Shown piece by piece: positions 1-12,452 of a DNA stretch of 64,000 nt; positions within the stretch are counted from its first letter, which is position 1, and every line of letters begins with the position of its first letter. Where the stretch lies: the NCBI RefSeq assembly GCF_000687475.1, contig NC_057318.1, positions 4,216,001-4,280,000 on the forward strand, written 5' to 3'. A program made the translations under genes and the position numbers. The DNA is from Ustilaginoidea virens (taxonomy: Eukaryota > Ascomycota > Sordariomycetes > Hypocreales > Clavicipitaceae). The notes beneath the pieces were generated by a model. The model did no database searches. It was not told the DNA's origin and saw nothing but the letters and a program-made list of their open reading frames with translations.

Positions 1-2166
1 GGACCCCGATAATAATACCCTTTAAGCTAATGCCGCCCCTAATGCCAGATATTACGAATCGCGGTATCGCGGCCTATAGGCCCAAACGCCTTATCCGATA
101 ATGCTAAAAATAAGCACGGCACCTAGCCCTTCCCGTTAATATCGCCCTATCTAGGCCGATAAACGGACGGTTTTAATAAAAGGACCGGTAAACCTAGACC
201 GACCTGGGTTATAGGATAACCTAGCTAGAGATCCCGCCAGCCTACCGTAAGGCTACCGATAAGCCGTTCTAGAATACCCTCTAAAATACCCCTAAGAAGA
301 TTATACCCGATAAGGGCTTAGCTAAAAAGATTATTCCCGAACCGGGTTTAATAATATATTAAAGAAGATATCTGACCTCCTCTGCAGCTACTATATAGAG
401 GATAGATATAGCGGCAAAATGGATGACTTTATTGTACTAAAAGTTATCTCTTTCAAGAGTAAGTACCGCCTACTAGGATTACCCGATAATACATTCGCCA
501 GAGCCTTCTAAATCATACTCATCGGCGATACTAAGATATATTACTTTAATAATATCGAATGCATTCGTAATACCCTCACTTTTAACGATATAGTCCATAA
601 AGTTAAGAGCTATTTTGAAAATAAAAGTATAAAGCAATTCTACTTGCACTATTAGAATAGAATAATGCTCTAATCAACTATCGCGAAACATCCCAATAAG
701 TTAAAGCTAAAATGCCTTAATATCCTATTAGAAGAACTTTAATGCCTATATCATGGTCTTTTTCCCCCCTTTATAGCGGATATAGAGCTTCACCGATAAG
801 TCCTTAACACTATAAGGGATACCCCTAAGTATAGCTAGGCGCTATATCGATATACCCCTACATTTAAAGGCCTCGCCGCTAACCTATAGCGATCCCTTTT
901 TATCTACAAGACTACCTATATAACTTAATAGCATTATTTCCTTTAACAATAGCCTTAGCAATATTAGGATATTAAAGATATTAATATCGCTAATAATATA
1001 GCGTTATTTATAGATCGTAGATATGGTTAATTTTATAGCCGGTATTAATGCCCCTAACGATATAAAGCCCCTTAATGCCACTTTGAATAAAATCGTACCT
1101 TTCCTGCTAGGCCCTGTCAAAGAAGATGCTTTATTTGCAATAAAATAGGGTATTAGTTATCTAACTATTCTACTAAAGAGCAATAAGAATCAAAAGACCG
1201 ATAGATAAAGAACCGATCCTATTATACTGCCCCTAATAATAAGAAATTCCGTATTTTCTTATAAGAATATAAAGAGCCCGGCCCCTAAGGCCTTAAAGAA
1301 GAAGACGCAGAGGCTGACCTTAACGATATTATTAGTAATATCGAGATAATAATAGTAGGGGATACAAACTAAAATACAGAGAATACTGCTATACCGCAAA
1401 TTATAGCTACTTAGTATTTCCTAGCCCCTAGTAACGACCCATCACTAATGTCATCTATCGAGATATTACAAGCCCTATAGGATAAATCGTGCCGATACGC
1501 TTTTTATAGATTAACCCCTTCTAAATGCCTTTACTACTACCGGACCGTAATTCTGCCTTTCTAGAAGAAGAACGGTATGGTGATTATACCTTCCGCAGAA
1601 TCCTACCGGATACCAGCGCTTCTGGCCTATTAATAGCAGGCCTAGGTCAAACAAAGGCCCTAATGCGATTAATAAAGACCCTAACTATTGAGATAACTAA
1701 TAAAAAGCATACGGTGAATTTCGGCGTAGGCTCCGCCATATCCTCCGGCATATTAAATATCCCGACAATATTCGGTATTATCCCCTTCCACATTCTTAAT
1801 AGTAGTACCCCCTTCCTATATTCTATCACGAATATAGATAGGATGGGTATAAAGCTTAATAATATTAATAACCTATTAATCCAAGGGGATACTAAGGTCC
1901 CTATTATTAGGAAATAGGGATATCTATAGTAGACTCTTAATGCTATAGATACTATAGCCTTTTATCTATTATTATAGGAGATCTATTAACTATATTATCG
2001 ATTCGGGCACCCTTCTATTAATAGGCTTTATAAATTGCTTCAGCAGGCTAGTTATAATAATATTAACTGTAGTATTATCGAAAGTATTACCTATATATAT
2101 TATTAATGCTAAATAAACGCAAAGGCACCTAGCCGATTTAAATTCACACTTAAGGACGACGATACT
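1..2166 (+). mobile_element. Outer Ty1/copia retrotransposon, 5' segment (RIP-degraded)
   Basis: This is the left part of a copia-type element whose 5' LTR lies outside the window. It carries gag-like sequence, an aspartic protease relic (1525-1917) and the start of the GAG-pre-integrase/integrase region. It breaks off at 2166, where a second copy of the same family is inserted, and continues at 17032. The 5-bp target duplication atact is seen at 2162-2166 and 17027-17031. Positions 1-1020 align by eye with 3857-4850 of the inner copy, mostly with transition differences. Stop codons are frequent and nearly all are TAG or TAA, as expected from RIP. No functional protein can be made from it. 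Confidence 0.85.
1525..1917 (+). pseudogene. copia polyprotein fragment: aspartic protease region
   Basis: This 130-codon open stretch is the retropepsin-like part of the outer copia polyprotein. The active-site region reads PDTSAS; the inner copy (12954-13340) has the expected PDTGAS, so the catalytic glycine codon is changed here (GGC to AGC type). Downstream the PFLYSITNIDRMGIKLNN stretch is typical of the protease to GAG-pre-integrase linker in fungal copia elements. It is open only because RIP has not hit this stretch; the flanking frame is full of stops. Family assignment rests on recognised motifs, not on a search. Confidence 0.7.
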
Positions 2167-2513
2167 TGTCGGAATCGCTGTCGCAAGATGCCCAATTGGG
2201 CACATTGCGACGGATGTGCCGCGCACACCCGTTGCGCACGATGTGGCCACTTTGGCCACTTTTGCCCCTTTGCCCCTGTGCCCCTGAGCCCGGTAGGGCA
2301 CACGGGCAGCCCGGCCCGACCGCGCCGATGCACGTGACTACGGCACGCACAAAAAGGCCATATCGTGTAATTACTCTTTTGCTTCCTTTCTTTCCTCTTA
2401 GATAGTCAGTCATAATCAAAGAAGTAATCATACCTTTGACCGGTGACCTCACGGTATATGATACCACGCGCGCGACCCTACGTACAACTGGGTACCCCGA
2501 GTTTATATCAATA
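2167..2513 (+). repeat. 5' LTR of inner copia element (347 bp)
   Basis: The repeat starts with TG at 2167, directly after the target duplication atact, and ends at 2513 with aata (aaca in the least damaged copy). The same 347-bp unit occurs at 16680-17026 and 20054-20400. Compared with its partner at 16680-17026 I count about 16 differences, all transitions (about 4.6%). The LTR is GC-richer than its surroundings and holds a 56-codon Cys/His-rich open frame (2167-2337). Confidence 0.9.
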
Positions 2514-2883
2514 CTAATCAGTGGTGATAACCACTACTCATAGGATAATTACATCCCGCAAAGAACGGTGCATCACAGATTAGTAAGATATTGATTTCGA
2601 AGAGGCAGTTAAGCTTTCTTAGCTATACTAACCAGAGGGAGAACGATTTATAACCTCTCCTTCCCCTCGTCTATCACAAGGAAGAATAAGATATACTAAA
2701 TATCACGATATTTAAAGATACCCTTAGCATTTAGGAAGAACGATTTGTAACCTCTTCCTATTCTTTCTTTCTTTTACTACTATAGTAAAAGCCCTTTCGA
2801 ATCTTATACTCCTTGCAAGAGTGAATTTTATACTCCTTGCAATACATCCCCCCCCCCCTCCTTTAAACCCTTATCTCAATACT
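2514..2883 (+). other. Leader (5' untranslated) region of inner copia element
   Basis: This 370-bp stretch between the LTR and the gag ATG contains no open frame of note. An imperfect inverted sequence agtggtgataaccact lies 8 bp after the LTR end, where a primer-binding site would be expected, but I cannot match it to a particular tRNA. Pyrimidine-rich tracts and a run of C (2847-2858) precede the gag start. Confidence 0.5.
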
Positions 2884-4854
2884 ATGGCCTCATCATCATC
2901 AACATCATAACAACCACGAGAGCTACCTGAGAGGATATAATGGTTTGCCTCACTCTTTGACGACAGTTAGACCAACGCTATAGAGCCCGTCAACCCTAAT
3001 AATACTACGAATGTATAGCTACACAACCGTATCGCGTTCCTTATAGATACCTATGAGGAAAACACCTACCTGGATGATGATCTCTGGGAATAATTCCGCG
3101 AGGATTATAGCGAGTGGAATAAAGCCCTATTCTGCCGTATTAACGCTTAGGTTTTACGGCAATTCCGCTCAATATTATAGGAATGCGGCGTATATATTGG
3201 AGTATCGGGTTCCCTAATAATACTAACCCTACTTGAATGCCTTCAACAATAATAGAATCTATAATGGCCTTAAGAGGAAGTAACCCGGCAACTTGCTTGT
3301 AGCGTATTCCTATTCCGGCTCAACCCTACCAGGGAAACCTTACTACCTATCGGTAATACCGAGCAAGAGATGTAAAGGCTTTAAAATACGCCCTCATATA
3401 TACGCATAAAGCCCTCATTATCATTATTACGAGCCCCCACAATAGTTGTGCGAATACCCTCACTAAGGCTCGCGTTACGGCTCTCATAAGCCCCGTTAAC
3501 GCTAAGGAACTTCATCACACTAATGGCACGATTATAGTTATAACAACCTATCATCCCCCCCTCTATATCGAAAAAGCCCTTTAATCCTGCCCCTACCGAT
3601 GAAGAAAGGGGCTGGTCCTAATAACTAAAAGGGAAGATGCCTATTTACAATAGGCCGCTATTCGAAATAGGGGAAAGCTCCCGTTATTAATAATATGCAA
3701 CGGCCGATGATTATAGCCTATAAGACCGACCCGATTAATTATATTAACCTAAGGATTATACCCTTAGCCGAGGCGGCTATCTTAATGCCCCTCGAGGTTA
3801 TAGCATACCTAATAGAGGTCGAGTTATAGGCCCTGATGATGTGCTTCCTTTAATAGAAGACCCCGATAATATCCTCCAAGCTAACGCCGCTAATGCCGCC
3901 CGTAATATTAGATATTAGGCCTAAACGCCTCATCCGATAATGCCAAAATTAGGCACGGCACCTGGCCCTTCCCGTTAATATCGCCCTACCTAGGCCGATG
4001 AACGGACCGTTTTAACGGGAGGACCGGTAAACCTGGACCGACTTAGGTTATGGGATGACCCAGCTAGAGCTCCCGCTAGCCTACCGTAAGGCTACCGATA
4101 AGCCGTTCCGGAATACCCTCCGGAATAATAATACTACTAAAAAGATTATACCCGAAGAGCCTATGTAGAGGCCGGGTTTAATGATATGTCGAAGAAGATA
4201 TCTGACCTTTTGCGTAGCTATCGCACAGAGGATAGATATAGCGGCAAAATGGATGACTTTATTGTACCAAAAGTTATCTCTTTTAAGAGTAAGTGCCGCC
4301 TACTAGGATTACCCGATAATATATTAGCCAGAGCCTTCTAAATTATGCTTATCGGCGATACTAAGGCCTATTACTTTGATAATATTAAATGTATTCGCGA
4401 TACCCTCACTTTTGACGATATGGTCCGCAAAGTCAAGAGCTATTTCGAAAATGAGAGTATAGAGCAATTCTATTTGCACTGTTAGAATAAAACAATACTC
4501 TAATCAACTATTGCGAAATATCCCAATAAGTTAAAGCTAGAATGCCTTAATATCCTATTGGAAGAACTTTAACGCCTATATTATAATCTTTTTCCCCCCT
4601 TTATAGCTAATACAGAGCTTCATCGGCAAATGCTTAACGCTATAAGGGATACCCCTAAGTATAGCCAGGCCTTATATCGTCATACCCCTATATTCGAAGG
4701 CCTTACCGCTAACCTATAGCGATCCCTTTCCATCTACGAGACTACCTATATAACTCAACAGCATTATTTCCTTCAATAGCCTTAGTAATATTAAGATATT
4801 GAAGATATCGATATCGCTAATAATATAGCGTTATTTATAGATCGTAGATATGGT
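2884..4854 (+). pseudogene. gag-like relic of inner copia element
   Basis: The frame opens at ATG 2884 with a Ser-rich start (MASSSSTS) and then decays. Short recognisable stretches such as FLIDTYEENTYLDDDLWE are separated by TAG/TAA codons. Positions 3857-4854 match 1-1020 of the outer element. The relic is cut at 4854 by the - strand element and continues after 12453. Stops occur where CAG, CAA or TGG codons would be expected, consistent with RIP. Confidence 0.6.
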
Positions 4855-5602
4855 TGTTGCAAAATGGTGACTTAGAATACTGTTGGAAAGTATACTAAGT
4901 ACCGACAGTGGCGTACAAGGCGTTGCAGAATAAAACAAGCTGGTTAAAGATTAAAAACGCACACACAAGAGGTTAACCAGAGCAAAGATGTCAGGGAAAT
5001 CTGATTCTAATTGTTGGTAACTATTCTAGCTAGAAAGAGGGAATTTTGGGCATATTTCTACCATCTTGAAAAAGTGGTTGAAAATAATGAAAAACCGCAA
5101 AAATAGCGAAAAACCCGACGAAAAGTCGGTCTGCCTAACCGTGCCCAGTCTGTGCCCAATATCCTACCCAGTGCACACCCAACCAAGCCCAGTGGCTTAT
5201 AGCGGTGTGCCGGATACCCTATAACAGCCTGCCGTACGGGCCGGAAGCCCTATATCGGTGTGCCGTACGGGCCGGAAGCCCTATACCGGTGTGCCGTAAA
5301 GGCGCGGTGTAGCGGGTGACTGTATGTAGAAGGCCGAAAGTGCTGATTTGCCCATTTGGTAATCCCGTAGAAATGCGCCGCCTGTTGTGGGCCCTGTGGC
5401 CCGCTGTGACCGGCCGCTGTGGCCGGCTGTGGGGCGCTGTGCCGGTGCCGTGACCGGCGCTATGGCCCACTGTAATCGGCGTTGTGGGGCGCTGTGCCCC
5501 ACCATAGCGCCTGGTATAGCCACCGCGATATCTTAACGCAGAGACGTCGTATGGTGGCGAGACTAGTACTAAAATACAGCTAAAAAGGCGCTGATTTCAA
5601 CA
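4855..5602 (-). repeat. 748-bp LTR (3' LTR in element orientation)
   Basis: Direct copy of 11700-12447. It contains two kinds of internal repetition: a roughly 38-bp unit with the core gccgtacgggccggaagccc, repeated near 5228-5300, and a GC-rich block at about 5392-5510 built of short ctgtgRccgg-like units. The rest of the LTR is AT-rich. Confidence 0.92.
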
Positions 5603-5610
5603 CCCCCTCT
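5603..5610 (-). other. Polypurine tract of nested copia element
   Basis: On the - strand AGAGGGGG directly abuts the TG of the 3' LTR. The identical octamer sits in the same place in the element at 21336-28742 (22061-22068). This is the expected primer site for plus-strand DNA synthesis. Confidence 0.8.
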
Positions 5611-5689
5611 GATTAGCAATATGGCTAATCCTAGCGTTAGAATAAAAGAAAGAAACCCTATAAAAAATCAGAAAAAAAAAGATGATGAT

Positions 5690-8600
5690 GCTATAGGGAT
5701 TGCAGCCCTAATAGCTGCCGAAATATGGGGAATTTCGGGCTTGGAAGTGGTTTGGTGAGTCTATCCGCAGGCATATCTGTCGTGGGTAAATAAGATATTT
5801 TTACCAGGCCACCGTGGGCCTTCTCACGTATATACCGGAATTTAAGCAAGGTATGCTTAGTGCGGGCATGCTAATTTGGGTTATTTGCATTAGAAATAGA
5901 CCCTTGGTTATCGCAGTATAGTGGTATCAGGCATTGAATATCGACCTGGATTTCTTTAAATAAATTAGATATCCACTTTACTTTGCGAAGCGCCTTAAGC
6001 ATTACATCAGACTCGGCTTTAAGCGTTGATAAAACCACAGTCGAAGACCGTTTTGACTTCCAGCTAATAGGCCCACCATTCAAGATAGTAAGATAACCAC
6101 TAGTGGACTTCGAAGTCAGCCGGCACCCAGCAAAATCACTATCAGAAAATACAGCTAATACTACAGTAGCTTTAGCGGCTCGGTAATAAATAGCTATATT
6201 TACCGTACCAACTAAGTAGCGGAAAGTGCCCTTAGTAGTATTAAGCTGTGTAGTGGAAGCCTGTTGCATATATCGTGATAGGTATTGCGTTGGAAAGGTA
6301 AGGTTAGGTCTTAATATCATCATCAACCATATTGATGTCCCTACCAGCTGCTAGAATAAGTATTAATTACTAGCATCTAGCGGCGTATAGTCAGCCTCAA
6401 TAAGTATACCGGGCTATAGCGGGATTAGATGCGGTCGTGCGTCCTTAAGGTTGAATTTCTTAAGGACTTCCGCAATAAATTGCGATTGGTGCAGCTATAA
6501 TAGGCCCTTTTCTCTATCCCTAATAATCTACACTCCAAGAAAGAAGGAGGCAGGTCCTCAGTCTTCTATAGTATAAACCTTATGGAATTTGGCCTTAAGC
6601 TGGTTAATATAGCTAAGGTCCGGACCGATAATCAAGCAGTCATCCACATAGGTCACAATAAAGGTATGCGTTCTTTTATTATAGAAGACGGTAGCATTAG
6701 AAAGTAACGGCTTAAAACCCTTTTGCACTAGAAGGTCTTTTAACCGTAACTGCTATTCGCAAGGGCCTTATTTTAGCCTATATAAGGCTTTCTTTAACAG
6801 TATGACCTATAATGCAGAGGGGTCATATCTAACCTTAGTAAGCAAGGCTAGAAGTCGATAATGCTACTAGTCAGACCATAAGGCTAGGTTAGGTGAGAGT
6901 AGGCTTTCTGCAAATTCTAGAAAACCAGCTGGAATCTCCATATAAATCGTCTCTAGTAGTTCACTATTTAGAAAGGCACTAATAAAGTCGATCTGCTCTA
7001 TTTCTTAGTTATTTGCAGCAGCAAGAGCAAAGATAATCCTCCATATTGGTAGGATCGAAGTCGAGGCATAGGTCTCCGTAAAGTCTTGCCTAAATACCTG
7101 CATAAAGCCTTTAATAACTAATCGTGCCTTATATTTAACCGGGTTATTATTCGCATCTTTCTTAACACGAAAAACAGGCCGGTTACGCAATATTTTCCTA
7201 CTAATAGGAACACTAGTCTTAGGAATAAATTGGAAGATATTTAAATCGATTAATTGCTCGAATTCCGAAAATAAGGCTTTTACCCAGCTATCCTTATATG
7301 GGCTGTATAAGACTTCCTTCCAGCTATTAGGCACACCTTCTGGGGCCCGTTTTGCAGCCTTAATCTTTGCTGCATAGTAAATATCGTATATTTGCTGGTA
7401 AAAAGCATAGGAAGGGGGGAAATCCTGTGTGGGAGCCTCTGGGGGGCTGCCTAGGTATTTGAAAATCTAGTCGTTTTTCGGCTGGGTGGGTGGGAAAGCA
7501 CCCTATTAGTTAGTCTATAGGTCAGACTGTTAGTTAGACTATTGGTCGTTAGTTTGTGGGTCAGGCTATTAGTCAGCCTATAGGTCCAAAAGTGACCTAT
7601 AGTATCCATAACCTAGGATACCTTACACGTCTCGTATCCGTGGTATTCTTGCTCGAATTCTACCCCTAGTAGCCCTAACCTAGTATAGCTGAATAGGTAC
7701 CTTTTCTGATACTCGAAACATTTTCTCCTACAGTCTCTTATTTGAGGCGATATCTAGACTCTCGAATTTTAGATATTCTAGTATAGGCAGCGTTTTACTA
7801 TGGCGAAATGCTGCATTTACTAAGAAGCCGGGCGAAAAGGCAGAATCTATTATGTCGGAAAGTCGCAGAAAATCAGTGTGTATAGGGCTTTAAGATTCAG
7901 ACCATTGAAAATTTTCTATATAGGGCGAGTCAGAATTTTTATATGTGTAGGGTATGCCCACTTTTATAATAGATTCGGAAAATCTCTATAGTTGAGATTC
8001 CTAGTGATGAGAGCTTTCTGTATTTCCTAGCATTTACAGCCTTTTTATATAGGAAAAAGGCGTATTTTCCTTAGCCGGTAAAAGCGGACTATCTTGCCTA
8101 AGCTAAAAAGCTGAGTTAGGCTGAAGCGATTTAGAATCGAAAGACGGCAAATTGCTAGGAAATATTGTAGAGTGCTATAGCAGGCTAATTGGTAGGCCCA
8201 CTGGTTGTAGTGGATCCGTGTGCTGTATTAGGCCCATTGGTTGTGGTGGGCCTATGGGCTGTATTGGATCCGTGGCCTATGGTAGGCCTATGCCTTCGAT
8301 TAGGCCCATACCGTCGGTCTTAGACGAAATAGGCATATCTAGGCGAGGCGACTTCTAGATAGGCTCTTCTAGAGCAATTTAGTCGATATTTACCCCCTTT
8401 AAAATGGAAGACGGTAGGAAGTCGAATTTGCCCTTTAGGCCACTTAAAATAGGGCCTATACCTTTATTTTGGTAGGTGAAAGTAATAAAAGAGGTCTTAG
8501 TGACGACCCGGCGATATAGGATGTAGACGAGGTAGGTGCCGTTACCTAGTATAGCTAGTAACCTACCTGACTCGGTCTGGGGGGCCAGCTTATAGCTAAT

Positions 8601-11417
8601 GACCCGTTTTTCTAGAGGGATTAGCACCTCTATAGCCGCACTAATAGCCCTGAAGCTAGTAAGGTCGGGTAGGTGGTAGTGCGTAATTTCCGGAAAGTCT
8701 TTCTTTAATTCCTCAAAAGGTGATGAGGAATAGTTTGTAACTGCTATTAGATTTACTAAGGTAGTAATACTAAGAATCACTGCAGACTAAAGGTAAGAAG
8801 GTAACCGAGACCAAAGTATAGTAGCTCTAAGTCGGTCAATAATAACCCGTATAAAGCGTTCTGCTAACCCATTTTGCTTATAAATATAAGGGGAAGAGGT
8901 TAAAAAATCTATACCTTTAAGAGCTAGCCAGGCTATAATGACGTCGTTGATTTCCTTACTACTATTATAGTGGAATTTAATAGCTGATTTGCCGTAGCGA
9001 TTCCTAAGACCTTGGAAGAACCCCTATAATACTGGGAATACCGTGGGTCCTTCTTTATTAGGTAGTAAATACACCTAATAGAAGCGTGATTTCCGGTCAA
9101 CTAAGATGAGGCAAATGGGGCGTTTATTGTATAGTAGAGGGTTGATTTGGAAGATATCGCCCTCTATGATATCCAAATAATGCATAGGGTCTGGTATAGC
9201 CCCTAATGTAAAACGCCGAACTGACTTTGCCTTTTTATAGGCGATGCAATTGAAATTAGAATCCTTTACCTTACTAAGATCAGGTAACCCTATAGTTAAT
9301 GCATAGGTTTTCTTTAGAAGTTAGATTCTAATATGCCTAAGCCGGATATACTAAAGTCCGGCTAGTAATAGCAGCTTTTAATATTCTGTATCAGCAGCTG
9401 GTATTATAACTGGGGCTAGGTTGAGGGTGACCGGGGCCCTCTATAGTAGTTGGGCTGTATTAGGAATAGCAGCCTCTATTGGTACCACCGAAAAATTAGG
9501 ACTAACTGGTGGGTCAGCTAGTAGGATTTCTTGCGAATTAGCTAGTAGAAGTGGAAGGTCTGAATTAGCTAGTAGGGTAGGTAAATCCTCTAGTAGGGGA
9601 TATTCCTCGTATTCTTCTGGGTTAGCTAAGGCAGGTAATTCGACTGAGATACTATGTGAAGCCGGTTGGCTAGTATGGTGTAAAAACGGCGAATCTACCC
9701 CTTTTTATTATAAAAAGAAGTTATACTTCTTAAAATTAAGAAGCCCAATGCACTTATTATTGCTGTTAATTAGGCTTTGGCCCTAAATACTACCACGATT
9801 CAGATAGTATTTAACGCCGCTAAAGATGTTAATGTCAAAAGCTGGTATAAAGAGGGCGTTAGTTAGCTCTAAGGTGCCCCACTGAGGTGGGTTGGTGGCC
9901 TATAGTACGGTAAAACGCGCTATGCCCCACCTACTAGGCTTAATTAGGCTACTACCTGTGCTGATGACTGGTCTGTTTCCGGTATAGTGTTGGAAGTAGG
10001 TGAAGTGCTTTTTATCGTTGATGATATACACCGTAGAACCAGTATCGTAGAGTAAAGAATCTATTGGCGTTTTCCTACCGGATTGTGCACTATAGCTAGT
10101 AGCTAAAAATTGCATATATTCGCGGTCCTAGAAGGAAGAATAGGCTGTCTTACTGGGTATAAGACTTAGAGTATTATAATTCCCTAATATAAAGGAATCT
10201 ATAGTCTTTTCCTTTTCGTCGGTCTTTTATAGGGTATCTGCTTTATTAGCTGAATCTTTCTTTTCTTTCTTCTTCTTATTTTCCGGCTTGCCCTATATGG
10301 CTAAAGAAGACCCTTATTGGGTAGAAGACCCCTGTTTCTTTTTATTGGCGTTGGTGGTAGTGTTTTTACCACCCTTGCTAGTATTGTTACTAGCTGGCTT
10401 ACTACTGTTGTTATTAGTAGCGGCACCCTTGACCTTTGCGAGGTAGGTAGTAGCCCTTACTACTGATGACCCTTTAATACGTTGTTCTTCTAGTAAATCA
10501 ACCATATAAAATTGCAGGTTAATATTTAATGTATTTCCCTAAGTATAGGCGATTCTCATTATTATGCAGTGCCGTTCTGCCCACTGAAAAAAGACCCCTT
10601 CTATAGCATGTAAATACTGGCTGATTTGGTCGAAAGGTTGTATGTGGGAGCCTAAAATTTGCAGCCTGGATAGGTAGCTATTAAAAGAGGCATTAAAAGA
10701 TTCTAAGGTACCTTTGTAGCCTGTAAAATTTAGTTGATGGAAGGCAGGGTATAGGTAGGTCCGCTGTACGTCTGATGAGTGAGAATATTATTTAGTGAGT
10801 AACGTAAAGGCTGACTCTGGGTTAGTGCACCAGTTGATAGCGGTAGCTGGTCCTTCTGTGCAACTATTCTTAATAAGTAATAGTAAAAGTGCTTGCTCTA
10901 AGTCGTTAAATTTGCTAGCAATAGAAGGATCTTCGATAAATTTGGCGATATTGAGTGCCCTAAGTTGAATCATAAGGGCCTGTTTCTATTGGTCGAAGTT
11001 AGATGCCCCCCTTAGCTTTTGGGATTCCTAGAATCCATTGGCTATTTTAGCTAGTTCTTTGATAGCTATAGCGCTGACTTGGCTGCTAATACTGGATGGA
11101 ACCGGCAGGGGTTGCTAGGCTTTAGGTGGTGATGGTGGGTTATTTCCTTTACCCATAGGGGTTTGGAAGGTATCTACATCTATTATATCCTGGGATGGTG
11201 GGCTAGTAGCGGGCTTGATTAGTCTGTCTACTAAGGTGCCCACCTTATTAGCCAAAAAATCGATTTTAGAATTAATTCGATTAAATTTATAGTTAAATTC
11301 TTTTTTCATTTCCTATTGGTCTTCCCTGAGCTGGGCAATTTCCTGGTTATTATCAGATTCTTCTACCTCTGCCGTATAGCTTAGGTTATCGGCGGTAGGA
11401 ACGTTCTGACTGGCCAT
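5690..11417 (-). pseudogene. gag-pol polyprotein relic of nested copia element
   Basis: On the - strand a gag-like frame begins at ATG 11417. Open fragments follow: gag N-terminus (11309-11115), gag middle (10973-10788), a basic Lys/Asn/Thr-rich stretch (10505-10314), protease with LLYDTGSTVYIIND (10115-9900), integrase C-terminal part (8780-8379), reverse transcriptase N-terminal part (7334-7005), the YVDD active-site codons near 6636-6650, and RNase H with DSDFAG (6326-5871). Domain order identifies Ty1/copia. More than ten in-frame TAG/TAA codons separate the fragments, consistent with RIP of CAG, CAA and TGG. It cannot encode a working polyprotein. Confidence 0.85.
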
Positions 11418-11687
11418 TATAGGAAGAGAAAAGGTGCCGGAAAGTCTTAAAAATGCGAAGAAAATCAAGACTGAAAATCTAGATAAAACTAGAAGAAAGC
11501 TGCGTTGAGGAATAACCTCAGAAAATCCTATTGCAAAAAGGATGTGTTGCAGCTTGGTATGGTAGCTAGGTTCCTAAATCTGGGATGATCAGTCCCTTAT
11601 TAGTAGATTTCTGGAAGGTTAGCTGCCAAATGCGTTAAAATCCTAAGTTAGCGTAAAAAAGTCTTAAGCTGGAAGCCTTAAGACACC

Positions 11688-11699
11688 GGGCTTATAACC
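11688..11699 (-). other. Primer-binding site, initiator-tRNA anticodon-arm type
   Basis: The + strand gggcttataacc directly abuts the LTR at 11700. It differs by one C-to-T change from gggctcataacc, the anticodon arm of initiator methionine tRNA, and from the same site in the 21336-28742 element. On the element's sense strand this is complementary to the tRNA, as in the half-tRNA priming of Drosophila copia. Confidence 0.65.
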
Positions 11700-12447
11700 T
11701 GTTGCAAAATGGTGACTTAGAATACTGTTGGAAAGTATACTAAGTACCGACAGTGGCGTACAAGGCGTTGCAGAATAAAACAAGCTGGTTAAAGATTAAA
11801 AACGCATACACAAGAGGTTGACCAGAGCAAAGATGTCAGGGAAATCTGATTCTAATTATTGGTAACTATTCTAGCTAGAAAGAGGGAATTTTGGGCATAT
11901 TTCTACCATCTTGAAAAAGTGGTTGAAAATAATGAAAAACCGCAAAAATAGCGAAAAACCCGACGAAAAGTCGGTCTGCCTAACCGTGCCCAGTCTGTGC
12001 CCAATATCCTACCCAGTGCACACCCAACCAAGCCCAGTGGCTTATAGCGGTGTGCCGGATACCCTATAACAGCCTGCCGTATGGGCCGGAAGCCCTATAT
12101 CGGTATGCCGTACGGGCCGGAAGCCCTATACCGGTGTGCCGTAAAGGCGCGGTGTAGCGGGTGACTGTATGTAGAAGGCCGAAAGTGCTGATTTGCCCAT
12201 TTGGTAATCCCGTAGAAATGCGCCGCCTGTTGTGGGCCCTGTGGCCCGCTGTGACCGGCCGCTGTGGCCGGCTGTGGGGCGCTGTGCCGGTGCCGTGACC
12301 GGCGCTGTGGCCCACTGTAATCGGCGTTGTGGGGCGCTGTGCCCCACCATAGCGCCTGGTATAGCCACCGCGATATCTCAACGCAGAGACGTCGTATGGT
12401 GGCGAGACCAGTACCAAAATACAGCTAAAAAGGCGCTGATTTCAACA
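11700..12447 (-). repeat. 748-bp LTR (5' LTR in element orientation)
   Basis: Partner of 4855-5602. The + strand sequence begins tgttgcaaaa and ends gatttcaaca, then the target duplication atggt follows at 12448-12452. Nine transition differences from the other LTR were counted by eye. Confidence 0.92.
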
Positions 12448-12452
12448 ATGGT

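Larger units (their letters stand above)
4855..12447 (-). mobile_element. Ty1/copia retrotransposon (second family), nested insertion
   Basis: A 7593-bp element inserted in antisense into the inner copia copy, with target duplication atggt at 4850-4854 and 12448-12452. Both LTRs are 748 bp, begin with TG and end with CA, and differ at nine positions that I can see, all transitions (about 1.2%). On the - strand the order is LTR, primer-binding site, gag, protease, integrase, reverse transcriptase, RNase H, polypurine tract, LTR. The polyprotein is broken by many stops. It is related to, but distinct from, the element at 21336-28742; the two share domain order and flanking signals but not LTR sequence. 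Confidence 0.92.
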
